Below, piece by piece: positions 1 through 5,093 of a stretch of 5,258 bases of DNA (position 1 is its first letter; every line of letters starts with the position of its first letter). The notes under the pieces are model-generated. The model saw only the letters and a program-made list of their open reading frames with translations, was not told where the DNA came from and did no database searches. The translations under genes were made by a program, and so were the position numbers. This DNA comes from Pseudomonadota bacterium (GTDB lineage: Bacteria; Pseudomonadota; Gammaproteobacteria; Xanthomonadales; Xanthomonadaceae), in the NCBI GenBank assembly GCA_023423605.1, contig JAFAFF010000070.1, positions 1 to 5,258 of the forward strand, in the 5' to 3' direction.

Positions 1-1
1 T

Positions 2-121
2 GACCGTGCGATGGCCGTCGGTGCATTCCACCGTCGTTTCCGCGGCCGCGACGACCTGCCGCCGGAACTGGATGTGGAGGACGCGCGGATCCTGCATTCG
101 TTGTTGCTGCAGATGCCGTGA
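2..121 (+). CDS. C-terminal end of a probable AmiD/AmpD-type N-acetylmuramoyl-L-alanine amidase (5' truncated by window)
   Basis: Only the last 39 codons are visible, in the frame that ends at the TGA at 119-121; the start lies outside the window. The peptide contains a segment AVGAFHRRFRGRDDLPPELD followed by EDARILHSLLLQM. It has the layout of the small C-terminal helical, peptidoglycan-binding-like domain of AmiD-type amidases: a helix ending in AFQ-x-HFRP, a short turn, then an acidic start to a second helix ending in ALLEKY. Family enzymes cleave the amide bond between N-acetylmuramic acid and L-alanine in muropeptides or anhydro-muropeptides during cell-wall recycling. The catalytic amidase domain and its zinc ligands are not in the window, so function and location cannot be confirmed. 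The reading frame fits the codon bias of the region. A different protein with a similar tail remains possible. Confidence 0.55.
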   Translation, partial: DRAMAVGAFHRRFRGRDDLPPELDVEDARILHSLLLQMP

Positions 122-144
122 CCTCGGAACCAGACACGCAGCCC

Positions 145-173
145 CGGCCGGTTGCGTGAAAGGGCAACGGCCG
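145..173 (+). terminator. Bulged GC-rich hairpin after the amidase-like gene (weak terminator candidate)
   Basis: CGGCC (145-149) plus GTTGC (151-155) pair with GCAAC (164-168) plus GGCCG (169-173). G150 is bulged and there is an 8-base loop. It lies 23 bp after the stop codon of the upstream gene and before ntrB. There is no T-run after the stem, so it is not a classic intrinsic terminator. It may still mark the boundary between the upstream transcript and ntrBC. Confidence 0.35.
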
Positions 174-210
174 ATTGCCGTGGTTTCTGTGTTGGTCGCC
201 TGCCGCCGTT

Positions 211-229
211 TTGCACTACATTGGTGCAA
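211..229. promoter_or_regulatory. NtrC (NRI) binding site overlapping the ntrB start codon
   Basis: The sequence TTGCACTACATTGGTGCAA is a perfect 6-7-6 inverted repeat (TTGCAC and GTGCAA). Its inner 17 bases match the enterobacterial NtrC consensus TGCACYA-N3-TGGTGCA at every fixed position and closely resemble the strong NtrC site upstream of E. coli glnA. The last base of the site is the A of the ntrB ATG. In enterics an NtrC site overlaps the glnL (ntrB) promoter and represses it, so negative autoregulation of ntrBC is the simplest inference here. I see no convincing sigma-54 (-24/-12) or sigma-70 promoter nearby, so the geometry relative to the transcription start is unknown. Confidence 0.88.
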
Positions 230-1284
230 TGACCGTTTCCGCATCGCTCCCGGCCCTCGACCAGCTCGGCACCCCGGTAGCCTGGGCCGACCCCGATGGC
301 CGCATCATCGGCTGCAATCCCGCGTTCGCCCGCTGGCTGGGTGTCAGTGGGCGGCGCCTGCTGGGCCAGCCGCTGGCGGCACTGGAAGCGCAGGGCGAAG
401 CACTGGCCCATTTCCTGGCCCGCGATGAACGCGACAGCCTGCGCCTGCATCGTCTGGCGCTTGCCATGCCGGGTGAGGCACCGCGGTTCGCCGAAGGCTG
501 GATGAGCCGCCGCGATGACGGTGGCTGGCTGCTGGAAGCCCATCCGGTGGATGAGTTTCCAGGGCTGGATCCCACCCAGGCATTGCCGAGCGCATTGAGT
601 GCCGCGCTCAAGGGTCTGGCGCACGAGCTTCGCAATCCGCTGGCCGGCCTGAAGGGCGCCGCCCAGCTGCTTGCCCGGCGTGCCACCCATCGCGATGCGC
701 AGGAACGTGAGCTGGTGGAGCTGATCGGCACCGAGATCGAGCGCCTGAACAGCCTGCTGGACCAGCTGCTGTCGCCCTCGCCGGCTGCGCCACACGCGCC
801 GCTCAACATCCACGCCGCCCTGGAACGCGTGCTTCGGCTGGCCGAAAACGAGGCGGGCTGGGCGGTCCGCCTGCAGCGCGATTACGACCCCAGCATCCCG
901 GAATTCGCGGGTGATGCCGACCGCCTGAACCAGGCCATCTGGAACCTGGTGCGCAACGCCATGCAGGCCGGCGCCGGCAGCATCACCCTGCGCACGCGCG
1001 TGGAACACGGCGTACGCATTGCCGAGCGGCTGCACGCGCTGGCGCTGCGGCTGGAAATTGCCGACGACGGCCGCGGTGTGCCGGAAGAACTGGCCGAGCA
1101 CCTGTTCCTGCCACTGGTGAGCGGCCGCGCCGAAGGCACCGGCCTGGGCCTGGCGCTGGCCCAGCAGGTGGCCCGCGAACACCAGGGCACGCTGACCTAC
1201 CGCTCGCGGCCGGGCCATACCGTATTCACGCTGTTGCTGCCCATCGGTGGCGCAGCGCAGGGCGAGGACGCCACGCATGATTGA
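229..1284 (+). CDS. ntrB: Nitrogen regulation sensor histidine kinase/phosphatase NtrB (NRII)
   Basis: This 351-aa cytosolic kinase autophosphorylates and passes phosphate to NtrC when nitrogen is limiting; bound PII protein switches it to a phosphatase. An N-terminal PAS-like sensor domain spans about residues 8-75. The dimerisation/phosphoacceptor domain carries LAHELRNPLAG, with H132 as the likely phosphorylated histidine and E133/N136 in the usual H-box places. The ATPase domain shows the N-box (LNQAIWNLVRNAMQA, N239 and N243), the DDGRGVP motif (D279-D280), the FLPLVSGR segment typical of NtrB, and the G-box GTGLGLALA (from G303). Length is close to the E. coli protein (about 349 aa). 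No transmembrane segment is seen. The ATG at 229 is chosen because upstream in-frame starts would translate through the NtrC operator and add residues that do not resemble the family. No good Shine-Dalgarno precedes it. The 3' end overlaps ntrC by 8 bp, implying translational coupling. Confidence 0.96.
   Translation: MTVSASLPALDQLGTPVAWADPDGRIIGCNPAFARWLGVSGRRLLGQPLAALEAQGEALAHFLARDERDSLRLHRLALAMPGEAPRFAEGWMSRRDDGGWLLEAHPVDEFPGLDPTQALPSALSAALKGLAHELRNPLAGLKGAAQLLARRATHRDAQERELVELIGTEIERLNSLLDQLLSPSPAAPHAPLNIHAALERVLRLAENEAGWAVRLQRDYDPSIPEFAGDADRLNQAIWNLVRNAMQAGAGSITLRTRVEHGVRIAERLHALALRLEIADDGRGVPEELAEHLFLPLVSGRAEGTGLGLALAQQVAREHQGTLTYRSRPGHTVFTLLLPIGGAAQGEDATHD
1259..1268 (+). promoter_or_regulatory. 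Ribosome binding site of ntrC inside the ntrB tail
   Basis: A purine-rich AGGGCGAGGA lies within the last codons of ntrB, 8 bases before the ATG at 1277. It supports that ATG as the ntrC start over the in-frame upstream codon at 1247, and fits coupled translation of the overlapping pair. Confidence 0.7.
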
Positions 1285-2728
1285 TTCCGTTACAGGCGCG
1301 CAGCGCATCTGGGTCGTCGATGACGACCGCGCGGTCCGTTTCGTGCTGTGCGCGGCAATGCGCGAAGCAGGCTACCAGGTGGAAGGGTTCGACAGCGCCG
1401 CGGCGGCATTGGCCGCCCTGGCGGACAATCCGCCACCTTCGTTGTTGTTCACCGACGTACGCATGCCGGGCGAGGATGGCCTGGCGCTGCTGGACAAGCT
1501 GAAGACGGCGTATCCGCAGCTGCCGGTGATCGTCATGTCAGCGTATACCGATGTGGCCAGCACCGCCGGTGCGTTCCGCGGCGGTGCGCACGAATTCCTG
1601 TCCAAGCCTTTCGACCTGGACGATGCGGTGGCGCTGGTGCGCCGCGCGCTTCCCGGCACCGACACGCCGCTGGTGGATGCCGGCGATGCCGCAACGGATG
1701 CACCATCGCAGCAGGCACCGCAGCTGATCGGCGATACCCCGCCGATGCGCGCGCTGTTCCGTGCCATTGGCAAGCTGGCGCAGGCACCGCTGGCCGTGCT
1801 GATCACCGGCGAAACCGGTACCGGCAAGGAGCTGGTGGCCAGCGCGCTGCATCGCGAATCCCCCCGTGCGAGTGCGCCATTCGTGGCGTTGAACACCGCC
1901 GCCATCCCGGCCGAGCTGCTGGAAAGCGAGCTGTTCGGCCATGAGGCCGGTGCGTTCACGGGGGCACAGCGACGACATATCGGGCGCTTCGAGCAGGCCG
2001 ATGGCGGCACGCTGTTCCTGGATGAAATCGGCGACATGCCGCTGCCGTTGCAGACCCGGTTGCTGCGCGTGCTGGCGCAGGGCGAGTTCTTCCGTGTAGG
2101 TGGCCGCGAACTGATACGGGTGGACGTGCGGGTGATCGCCGCCACCCACCAGGACCTGGAACAGCACGTTGCGCAGGGGCATTTCCGCGCCGATCTGCTG
2201 CACCGTCTGGATGTGGTGCGCCTGCAGCTGCCGCCGTTGCGCGAGCGTCGCGATGATATCGCCCAGTTGGCATCCACCTTCCTGGCGGCTGCCGCGCACC
2301 GCCTGGATGGCAGCGGCAAGCGGCTCACTGCGGCCGCCCTGCAGGCACTGCGCGAGCATGACTGGCCGGGCAACGTGCGTGAGCTGGAGAACGTGTGCTG
2401 GCGGCTGGCGGCGCTGGCGGCGGGCGATACCATCGGCGCGGCCGATGTGGAAATGGCGCTGAACCGCAGCGGCGTGCGCGGCAAGCGGTCCGCCAACACC
2501 GATCCCGGCCAGTGGGAGACGCTGCTGTCCAGCTGGGCCCGGCAGCGCCTGGCCGAAGGCGTGGAGGGCCTGCACGCCGATGTCCGCGAACGCGTGGACC
2601 ACGTGCTGCTGGAAGCGGCGTTGCAGGTCACGCATGGCCGGCGCGCCGAAGCAGCGGCGCGGCTGGGCCTGGGCCGCAACACGCTCACCCGCAAGCTCGG
2701 CGCCGGCCGTCGCCGCGGCCATTCCTGA
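1277..2728 (+). CDS. ntrC: Nitrogen regulation response regulator NtrC (NRI), sigma-54-dependent activator
   Basis: This 483-aa enhancer-binding protein is phosphorylated by NtrB and drives open-complex formation by sigma-54 RNA polymerase at nitrogen-scavenging promoters. The receiver domain (about residues 10-125) has the acidic pocket D15-D17, phosphoacceptor D60 in FTDVRMP, S88 and K110 in SKPF. The AAA+ domain (about 150-385) has Walker A GETGTGKE (178-185), the sigma-54 contact loop GAFTGA (225-230), Walker B GGTLFLDEIGD (D249, E250), the AATHQDLEQ stretch shared with enteric NtrC, LRERRDDI, and the sensor-II WPGNVREL with R368. A Fis-type helix-turn-helix lies at about 457-474 (AEAAARLGLGRNTLTRKL). 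All key residues are present, and length is slightly above the E. coli protein (469 aa). A non-conserved linker of about 40 residues (near 398-440) precedes the DNA-binding domain. It is co-transcribed with ntrB and is probably the ligand of the operator at 211-229. Confidence 0.97.
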   Translation: MIDSVTGAQRIWVVDDDRAVRFVLCAAMREAGYQVEGFDSAAAALAALADNPPPSLLFTDVRMPGEDGLALLDKLKTAYPQLPVIVMSAYTDVASTAGAFRGGAHEFLSKPFDLDDAVALVRRALPGTDTPLVDAGDAATDAPSQQAPQLIGDTPPMRALFRAIGKLAQAPLAVLITGETGTGKELVASALHRESPRASAPFVALNTAAIPAELLESELFGHEAGAFTGAQRRHIGRFEQADGGTLFLDEIGDMPLPLQTRLLRVLAQGEFFRVGGRELIRVDVRVIAATHQDLEQHVAQGHFRADLLHRLDVVRLQLPPLRERRDDIAQLASTFLAAAAHRLDGSGKRLTAAALQALREHDWPGNVRELENVCWRLAALAAGDTIGAADVEMALNRSGVRGKRSANTDPGQWETLLSSWARQRLAEGVEGLHADVRERVDHVLLEAALQVTHGRRAEAAARLGLGRNTLTRKLGAGRRRGHS

Positions 2729-2729
2729 C

Positions 2730-2735
2730 TATATG
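2730..2735 (+). promoter_or_regulatory. Possible -10 element (TATATG) upstream of the sodC pair
   Basis: TATATG sits just after the ntrC stop, in one of the few AT-rich spots of the gap. It matches the sigma-70 -10 consensus at four of six positions. There is no recognisable -35 at 17 bp spacing. The 83-bp gap to sodC1 must hold a promoter unless the genes are read through from ntrC, so this is only a weak candidate. Confidence 0.2.
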
Positions 2736-2747
2736 CGTTCCCCTGCG

Positions 2748-2770
2748 TGGCACATGGTGTTGATGCGCCA
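2748..2770. repeat. Imperfect inverted repeat between ntrC and sodC1
   Basis: TGGCACAT (2748-2755) and ATGCGCCA (2763-2770) are inverted copies with seven of eight positions pairing across a 7-base spacer. It could be an operator for the sodC pair or a small hairpin in the leader. It does not have the GCAC-N7-GTGC form of an NtrC site, and the TGGCAC/TTGA spacing is wrong for a sigma-54 promoter. Confidence 0.35.
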
Positions 2771-2799
2771 TGGACAGGAGAGCGGTTAACGTGACCTGC

Positions 2800-2805
2800 A
2801 AGGAG
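2800..2805 (+). promoter_or_regulatory. Shine-Dalgarno of the first sodC gene
   Basis: AAGGAG lies 6 bases before the ATG at 2812. It decides the start: the earlier in-frame ATG at 2770 has no such site and would add 14 polar residues ahead of the lipoprotein signal peptide. Confidence 0.85.
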
Positions 2806-2811
2806 TCCAAG

Positions 2812-3375
2812 ATGTCCCCGATCCGTTTCATGGTGCCCGCTTCCGCGCTGCTGCTGGCGGCCTGTGGTTCCACGCCACCTCCACGCACCGCGCCGCCGGT
2901 GGTGCCTGCGGTGAGCACGGCCAGCATGGCCGAGAGCAACCTGTCGCCTGCGTCGGCCAGCCTGGTCAGCGGACGCTTGGCACTGGTACCGGAAACCGGC
3001 GGCGTCCACATCACCGGTGTCATCGGCGGCCTGCAACCCTTGCAGCAGCCGGCATTCCATGTGCATGAACGCGGCGATTGCAGTGCCGTGGATGCCAGCA
3101 GTGCCGGCGAACACTTCAATCCCACCGCGCAGCCGCACGGCCGCCCCGGTGCCGGGCCCCATCACCTGGGTGACATGCCGAACCTGCGTGCCGACGCACA
3201 GGGGCGCGCCAACGTGGACATCCATCTTCAAGGCGTTACCCTCGGTGGTGGTGCCGCCAACGACATCGCCGGACGTGCGCTGGTAGTGCATGCACGCCCC
3301 GACGACCATCGCAGCCAACCTGCCGGCAATGCCGGCGTCCGCATTGCCTGTGGTCTCATCCGCGTCACGCGGTAG
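2812..3375 (+). CDS. sodC: Cu/Zn superoxide dismutase, predicted lipoprotein (first of tandem pair)
   Basis: This 187-aa envelope enzyme converts superoxide to oxygen and hydrogen peroxide. A short signal peptide ends in the lipobox LAAC with lipidated C18. The next residues are Gly and Ser rather than Asp, so outer-membrane sorting is expected. A proline-rich stretch of about 20 residues links it to the catalytic domain. Copper ligands are H83 and H85 (FHVH), bridging H101 and H160 (VVHARPDD). Zinc ligands are H101, H109, H118 and D121 (HHLGDMPN). The disulfide pair is C90 and C180, and the substrate-guiding arginine is R177 in RIACGLI. The catalytic set is therefore complete. One oddity is SAGEHFNP where the usual motif is SAGGHFNP, placing Glu100 next to the bridging histidine. 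It is followed 41 bp later by a second sodC, and the two probably share a transcript. Confidence 0.95.
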   Translation: MSPIRFMVPASALLLAACGSTPPPRTAPPVVPAVSTASMAESNLSPASASLVSGRLALVPETGGVHITGVIGGLQPLQQPAFHVHERGDCSAVDASSAGEHFNPTAQPHGRPGAGPHHLGDMPNLRADAQGRANVDIHLQGVTLGGGAANDIAGRALVVHARPDDHRSQPAGNAGVRIACGLIRVTR

Positions 3376-3402
3376 GCACGCCACGGCCCTGCATCCCATC
3401 CC

Positions 3403-3408
3403 AAGGAG
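3403..3408 (+). promoter_or_regulatory. Shine-Dalgarno of the second sodC gene
   Basis: AAGGAG lies 8 bases before the ATG at 3417, within the 41-bp gap between the two sodC genes. The gap shows no clear promoter or terminator, which supports a bicistronic message. Confidence 0.8.
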
Positions 3409-3416
3409 ATCGACCG

Positions 3417-4064
3417 ATGCGCCTGATCCATACCTCGCTTTTCGCCGCCGTCGCGGCACTGGGCCTGAGTGCCTGCAACCCGCCGTCTTCCGACCCGGTC
3501 AACGCGAACCCGGCAACGGCCGAGGCAGACAGCCAGGCCCCAGCTACGCCGGACACCGCGCCCGCCGACGCCACCGCGCCGGCACAGGACGCCACCGCGC
3601 CGGCACAGGACGCCACCGCCGTGGCTGAACTCGCGCCTACCCAGGGCAATGAGACCAAGGGAAGCATCAGCTTCAAGGTGGTCGATGGCCGCGTGCATGT
3701 CACCGGCCAGGTCACGGGCCTGAAGCCGGGCAGCGAGCACGGCTTCCACATCCACGAAAAGGGCGATTGCAGCGCGCCGGACGGCAACAGCGCCGGTGGC
3801 CACTTCAATCCGGCCACCCAGGACCATGGCAGCGTCACCAGTGACCCGCACCATGGCGGCGACATGCCGAACATCACTGCCGACGACAAGGGTGTGGCTA
3901 CCGTGGATGCCCCGGTTTCCACCAACGTCAACATCGGCAGGGGCGACGATTTCGACATCATCGGCCGCGGCCTGATCGTCCATGCCGACCCGGATGACTA
4001 CACCACCCAGCCCACCGGCAACGCCGGCGCCCGCCTGGCCTGCGCGGTCATCAAGGCGCAGTAG
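3417..4064 (+). CDS. sodC: Cu/Zn superoxide dismutase, predicted lipoprotein (second of tandem pair)
   Basis: This 215-aa enzyme is a paralogue of its neighbour. By hand alignment of about 100 catalytic-domain positions, a little over half are identical. The signal peptide ends in lipobox LSAC with lipidated C20 and Asn at +2, so outer-membrane anchoring is likely. Residues 21 to about 75 form a long Ala/Pro/Asp/Thr-rich tether that includes two copies of DATAPAQ plus a partial third. Metal ligands are complete: H111 and H113 (FHIH), bridging H129 (SAGGHFNP), H137, H146 and D149 (HHGGDMPN), and H189 (IVHADPDD). C118 and C209 can form the disulfide, and R206 is the active-site arginine. The longer tether compared with the first copy could let the domain reach further from the membrane; that is inference. 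Transcription probably ends in the hairpins after the stop. Confidence 0.95.
   Translation: MRLIHTSLFAAVAALGLSACNPPSSDPVNANPATAEADSQAPATPDTAPADATAPAQDATAPAQDATAVAELAPTQGNETKGSISFKVVDGRVHVTGQVTGLKPGSEHGFHIHEKGDCSAPDGNSAGGHFNPATQDHGSVTSDPHHGGDMPNITADDKGVATVDAPVSTNVNIGRGDDFDIIGRGLIVHADPDDYTTQPTGNAGARLACAVIKAQ
3567..3619 (+). repeat. 21-bp in-frame tandem repeat in the second sodC
   Basis: Two identical 21-bp units (3567-3587 and 3588-3608) are followed by the first 11 bases of a third. Each unit encodes DATAPAQ in the lipoprotein tether (residues 51-57, 58-64, then DATA 65-68). Exact DNA identity suggests recent slippage-type duplication. Because the unit is seven codons, copy changes would keep the frame and only alter tether length. 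Confidence 0.92.
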
Positions 4065-4074
4065 GTTTCTTCCT

Positions 4075-4099
4075 GTAGTGCCGGCCTCTGGCCGGCAAC
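4075..4099 (+). repeat. SMAG/REP-like palindromic element with GTAG head
   Basis: GTAG (4075-4078) is followed directly by TGCCGGCC, a TCT loop and GGCCGGCA (stem 4079-4086 with 4090-4097, perfect 8 bp). A GTAG tetranucleotide at one end of a short GC-rich hairpin is the hallmark of the S. maltophilia SMAG family of repetitive extragenic palindromes. It begins 10 bp after the sodC stop. Such elements often stabilise mRNA 3' ends or help termination. Confidence 0.8.
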
Positions 4100-4122
4100 C
4101 CGGAAACCGTGTGGAATGTCAT

Positions 4123-4151
4123 GGGGGTGCCGGCCCAAGGCCGGCGCCCCC
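4123..4151. terminator. Strong hairpin between convergent genes, probable bidirectional terminator
   Basis: GGGGGTGCCGGCC (4123-4135) pairs with GGCCGGCGCCCCC (4139-4151) around a CAA loop, giving 13 pairs including one T-G wobble. It lies between sodC (ending at 4064) and the minus-strand gene (stop at 4160-4162), where a shared terminator is expected. There is no T-run on either side, so it may act as a roadblock or 3' end stabiliser rather than a canonical intrinsic terminator. Its core is the same GCCGGCC palindrome as the neighbouring REP, so it may be a degenerate second REP. Confidence 0.6.
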
Positions 4152-4159
4152 AAGCGTGT

Positions 4160-5047
4160 TCAGCGCGCCAGCAGTTCCCGCGCGTCCGCCCCTGCTTCGC
4201 AATGCACGAACAGTACCGGCACGCCATGCGCCTCCAGCACTGCGGCCATCTGCCGCTGGCGCATCAGATACTGCTCATAGATGCCTTTCAGCTGTTCGCA
4301 GTTGTCCTTGCCGTGCATGTAATGCGCGCACCAGCCCGCTGGATCGAACAGGGCCATGCGCACCTCGCCATGGGTGTAGCGCAGCAACGGCTCCGGCGCC
4401 GCATCCAGCCACTCATCCGTCGCCGGTGCCATCACTGCCGTTTCAATCAGTGGCCACAGGGCGGCCAGGCCCTGGTTGTCGTACTGCATCGACATCATCG
4501 CGGCCAGATCGTTCACGGTGAAATAGCGCGCGTGTTCCACCCGCGCCCCGAACGCATTCTGTGCCAGCAGCGCGGTATCGGCCTGTGCCATGCCCTCGGC
4601 CAGCAGCACGTTTTCCAGCGCGTCGGCGACCGCAGAGGTGACGGCCGGCTCGTTGCCGGTCAACACGAACGGCACCACCCGCAGGCCGCCGCCGGTCAGC
4701 GCGGCATCGGCCTGGAAGGGCAGCGGCACCTCGCCATCGGCATCGGCACCGAATGCCAGCACGCGCGGGCCCTGGCTGCGGCCGGGCGCGCGCATGTGCA
4801 GTTCTTCCAGGCGGCGGTGGATGGGCCAGCCCGGGCGCAGCACCTCGGCCGGGTCGAAATGCGCCGCGGCGAACACCAGATCCAGCCCGCTGGCCTGTGG
4901 CACCAGCGCTGCCAGGTCACGGCCCACCCGTTCGGCCAGCTCGCCGGACTGGGTGGCGGTGAGGGCGGCATGGCGCGGTGCTTGCCCGTCGGCCAGCTCA
5001 AGGGCGAGGACGCCGAGGGCGTTCATGCCCGGGTCGGTTTTGCTCAT
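4160..5047 (-). CDS. Protein of unknown function, 295 aa
   Basis: I do not recognise this family. The frame is open for 295 codons with the codon bias of its neighbours, is flanked by a hairpin downstream and a promoter region upstream, and is not overlapped by a better gene. The protein looks soluble: no signal peptide and no membrane segment. Visible features are an N-terminal MNALGVLALELADGQ stretch, a Leu/Ala-rich first half, a possible beta-strand/helix region around RVLAFGADADGEVPLPF (95-111), and a more distinctive C-terminal half. That half has RYFTVNDLAAMMSMQYDNQG (174-193), FDPAGWCAHYMHGKDNCEQL (234-253) and VPVLFVHCEAGADA (276-289). The three cysteines (C240, C250, C283) all lie near histidines, but no standard metal motif is formed. 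The ATG at 5047 has only a weak ribosome site, and the ATG encoding M8 is an alternative start. The gene is convergent with sodC and divergent from the thiolase. Confidence 0.85.
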   Translation of the reverse strand: MSKTDPGMNALGVLALELADGQAPRHAALTATQSGELAERVGRDLAALVPQASGLDLVFAAAHFDPAEVLRPGWPIHRRLEELHMRAPGRSQGPRVLAFGADADGEVPLPFQADAALTGGGLRVVPFVLTGNEPAVTSAVADALENVLLAEGMAQADTALLAQNAFGARVEHARYFTVNDLAAMMSMQYDNQGLAALWPLIETAVMAPATDEWLDAAPEPLLRYTHGEVRMALFDPAGWCAHYMHGKDNCEQLKGIYEQYLMRQRQMAAVLEAHGVPVLFVHCEAGADARELLAR

Positions 5048-5057
5048 GGTTTCACGG

Positions 5058-5086
5058 TTGGCCCGTCACAGGGCGGCAGCTACACT
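5058..5086 (+). promoter_or_regulatory. Predicted sigma-70 promoter of the thiolase gene
   Basis: TTGGCC (5058-5063) and TACACT (5081-5086) are separated by exactly 17 bp, and each matches its consensus at four of six positions. Transcription would start near 5093, leaving a leader of about 60 bases before the ATG at 5155. The -10 lies inside the palindrome at 5075-5093. Confidence 0.5.
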
Positions 5087-5093
5087 TGCTGCC
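5075..5093. promoter_or_regulatory. Perfect 6-7-6 palindrome in the divergent promoter, possible operator
   Basis: GGCAGC (5075-5080) and GCTGCC (5088-5093) are perfect inverted repeats around TACACTT. The site covers the predicted -10 of the rightward thiolase gene and abuts the -10-like box of the leftward gene. This is a position where a dimeric repressor could silence both. A small hairpin is the alternative reading. The cognate regulator is not in the window. Confidence 0.45.

Noticed and set aside
201..215. Sigma-54 promoter (TGCCGC ... TTGCA) upstream of ntrB
   Set aside because: The -24 GG is absent and the spacing to TTGCA is one base short; the TTGCA belongs to the NtrC palindrome.
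175..228. Upstream TTG start for ntrB giving 369 residues
   Set aside because: The extra 18 residues do not resemble NtrB N-termini and would be encoded by the NtrC operator; no ribosome site precedes the codon.
216..809. 197-codon minus-strand frame opposite ntrB
   Set aside because: Ser/Arg/Ala-rich translation with no domain, fully covered by the well-supported ntrB gene.
2748..2763. Sigma-54 promoter upstream of sodC1 (TGGCAC ... TTGA)
   Set aside because: The spacing between the GG and the -12 dinucleotide is 11 rather than 10, and the essential C of TTGC is A.
2770..2811. Earlier ATG start for sodC1
   Set aside because: It has no Shine-Dalgarno and would put 14 polar residues before the lipoprotein signal peptide; AAGGAG is correctly spaced before the ATG at 2812.
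1372..3459. A 695-codon open frame on the minus strand spanning ntrC and the first sodC, and a 394-codon one at 1538-2722
   Set aside because: Antisense shadows caused by high GC and few stops. They lie opposite genes with every family motif intact and have low-complexity Arg/Ser/Ala-rich or Gln/His-rich composition.
3982..4521. 179-codon plus-strand frame running from the sodC tail into the minus-strand gene
   Set aside because: It crosses both hairpins, is Pro/Arg/Ser-rich without domain signals, and overlaps two better-supported genes.
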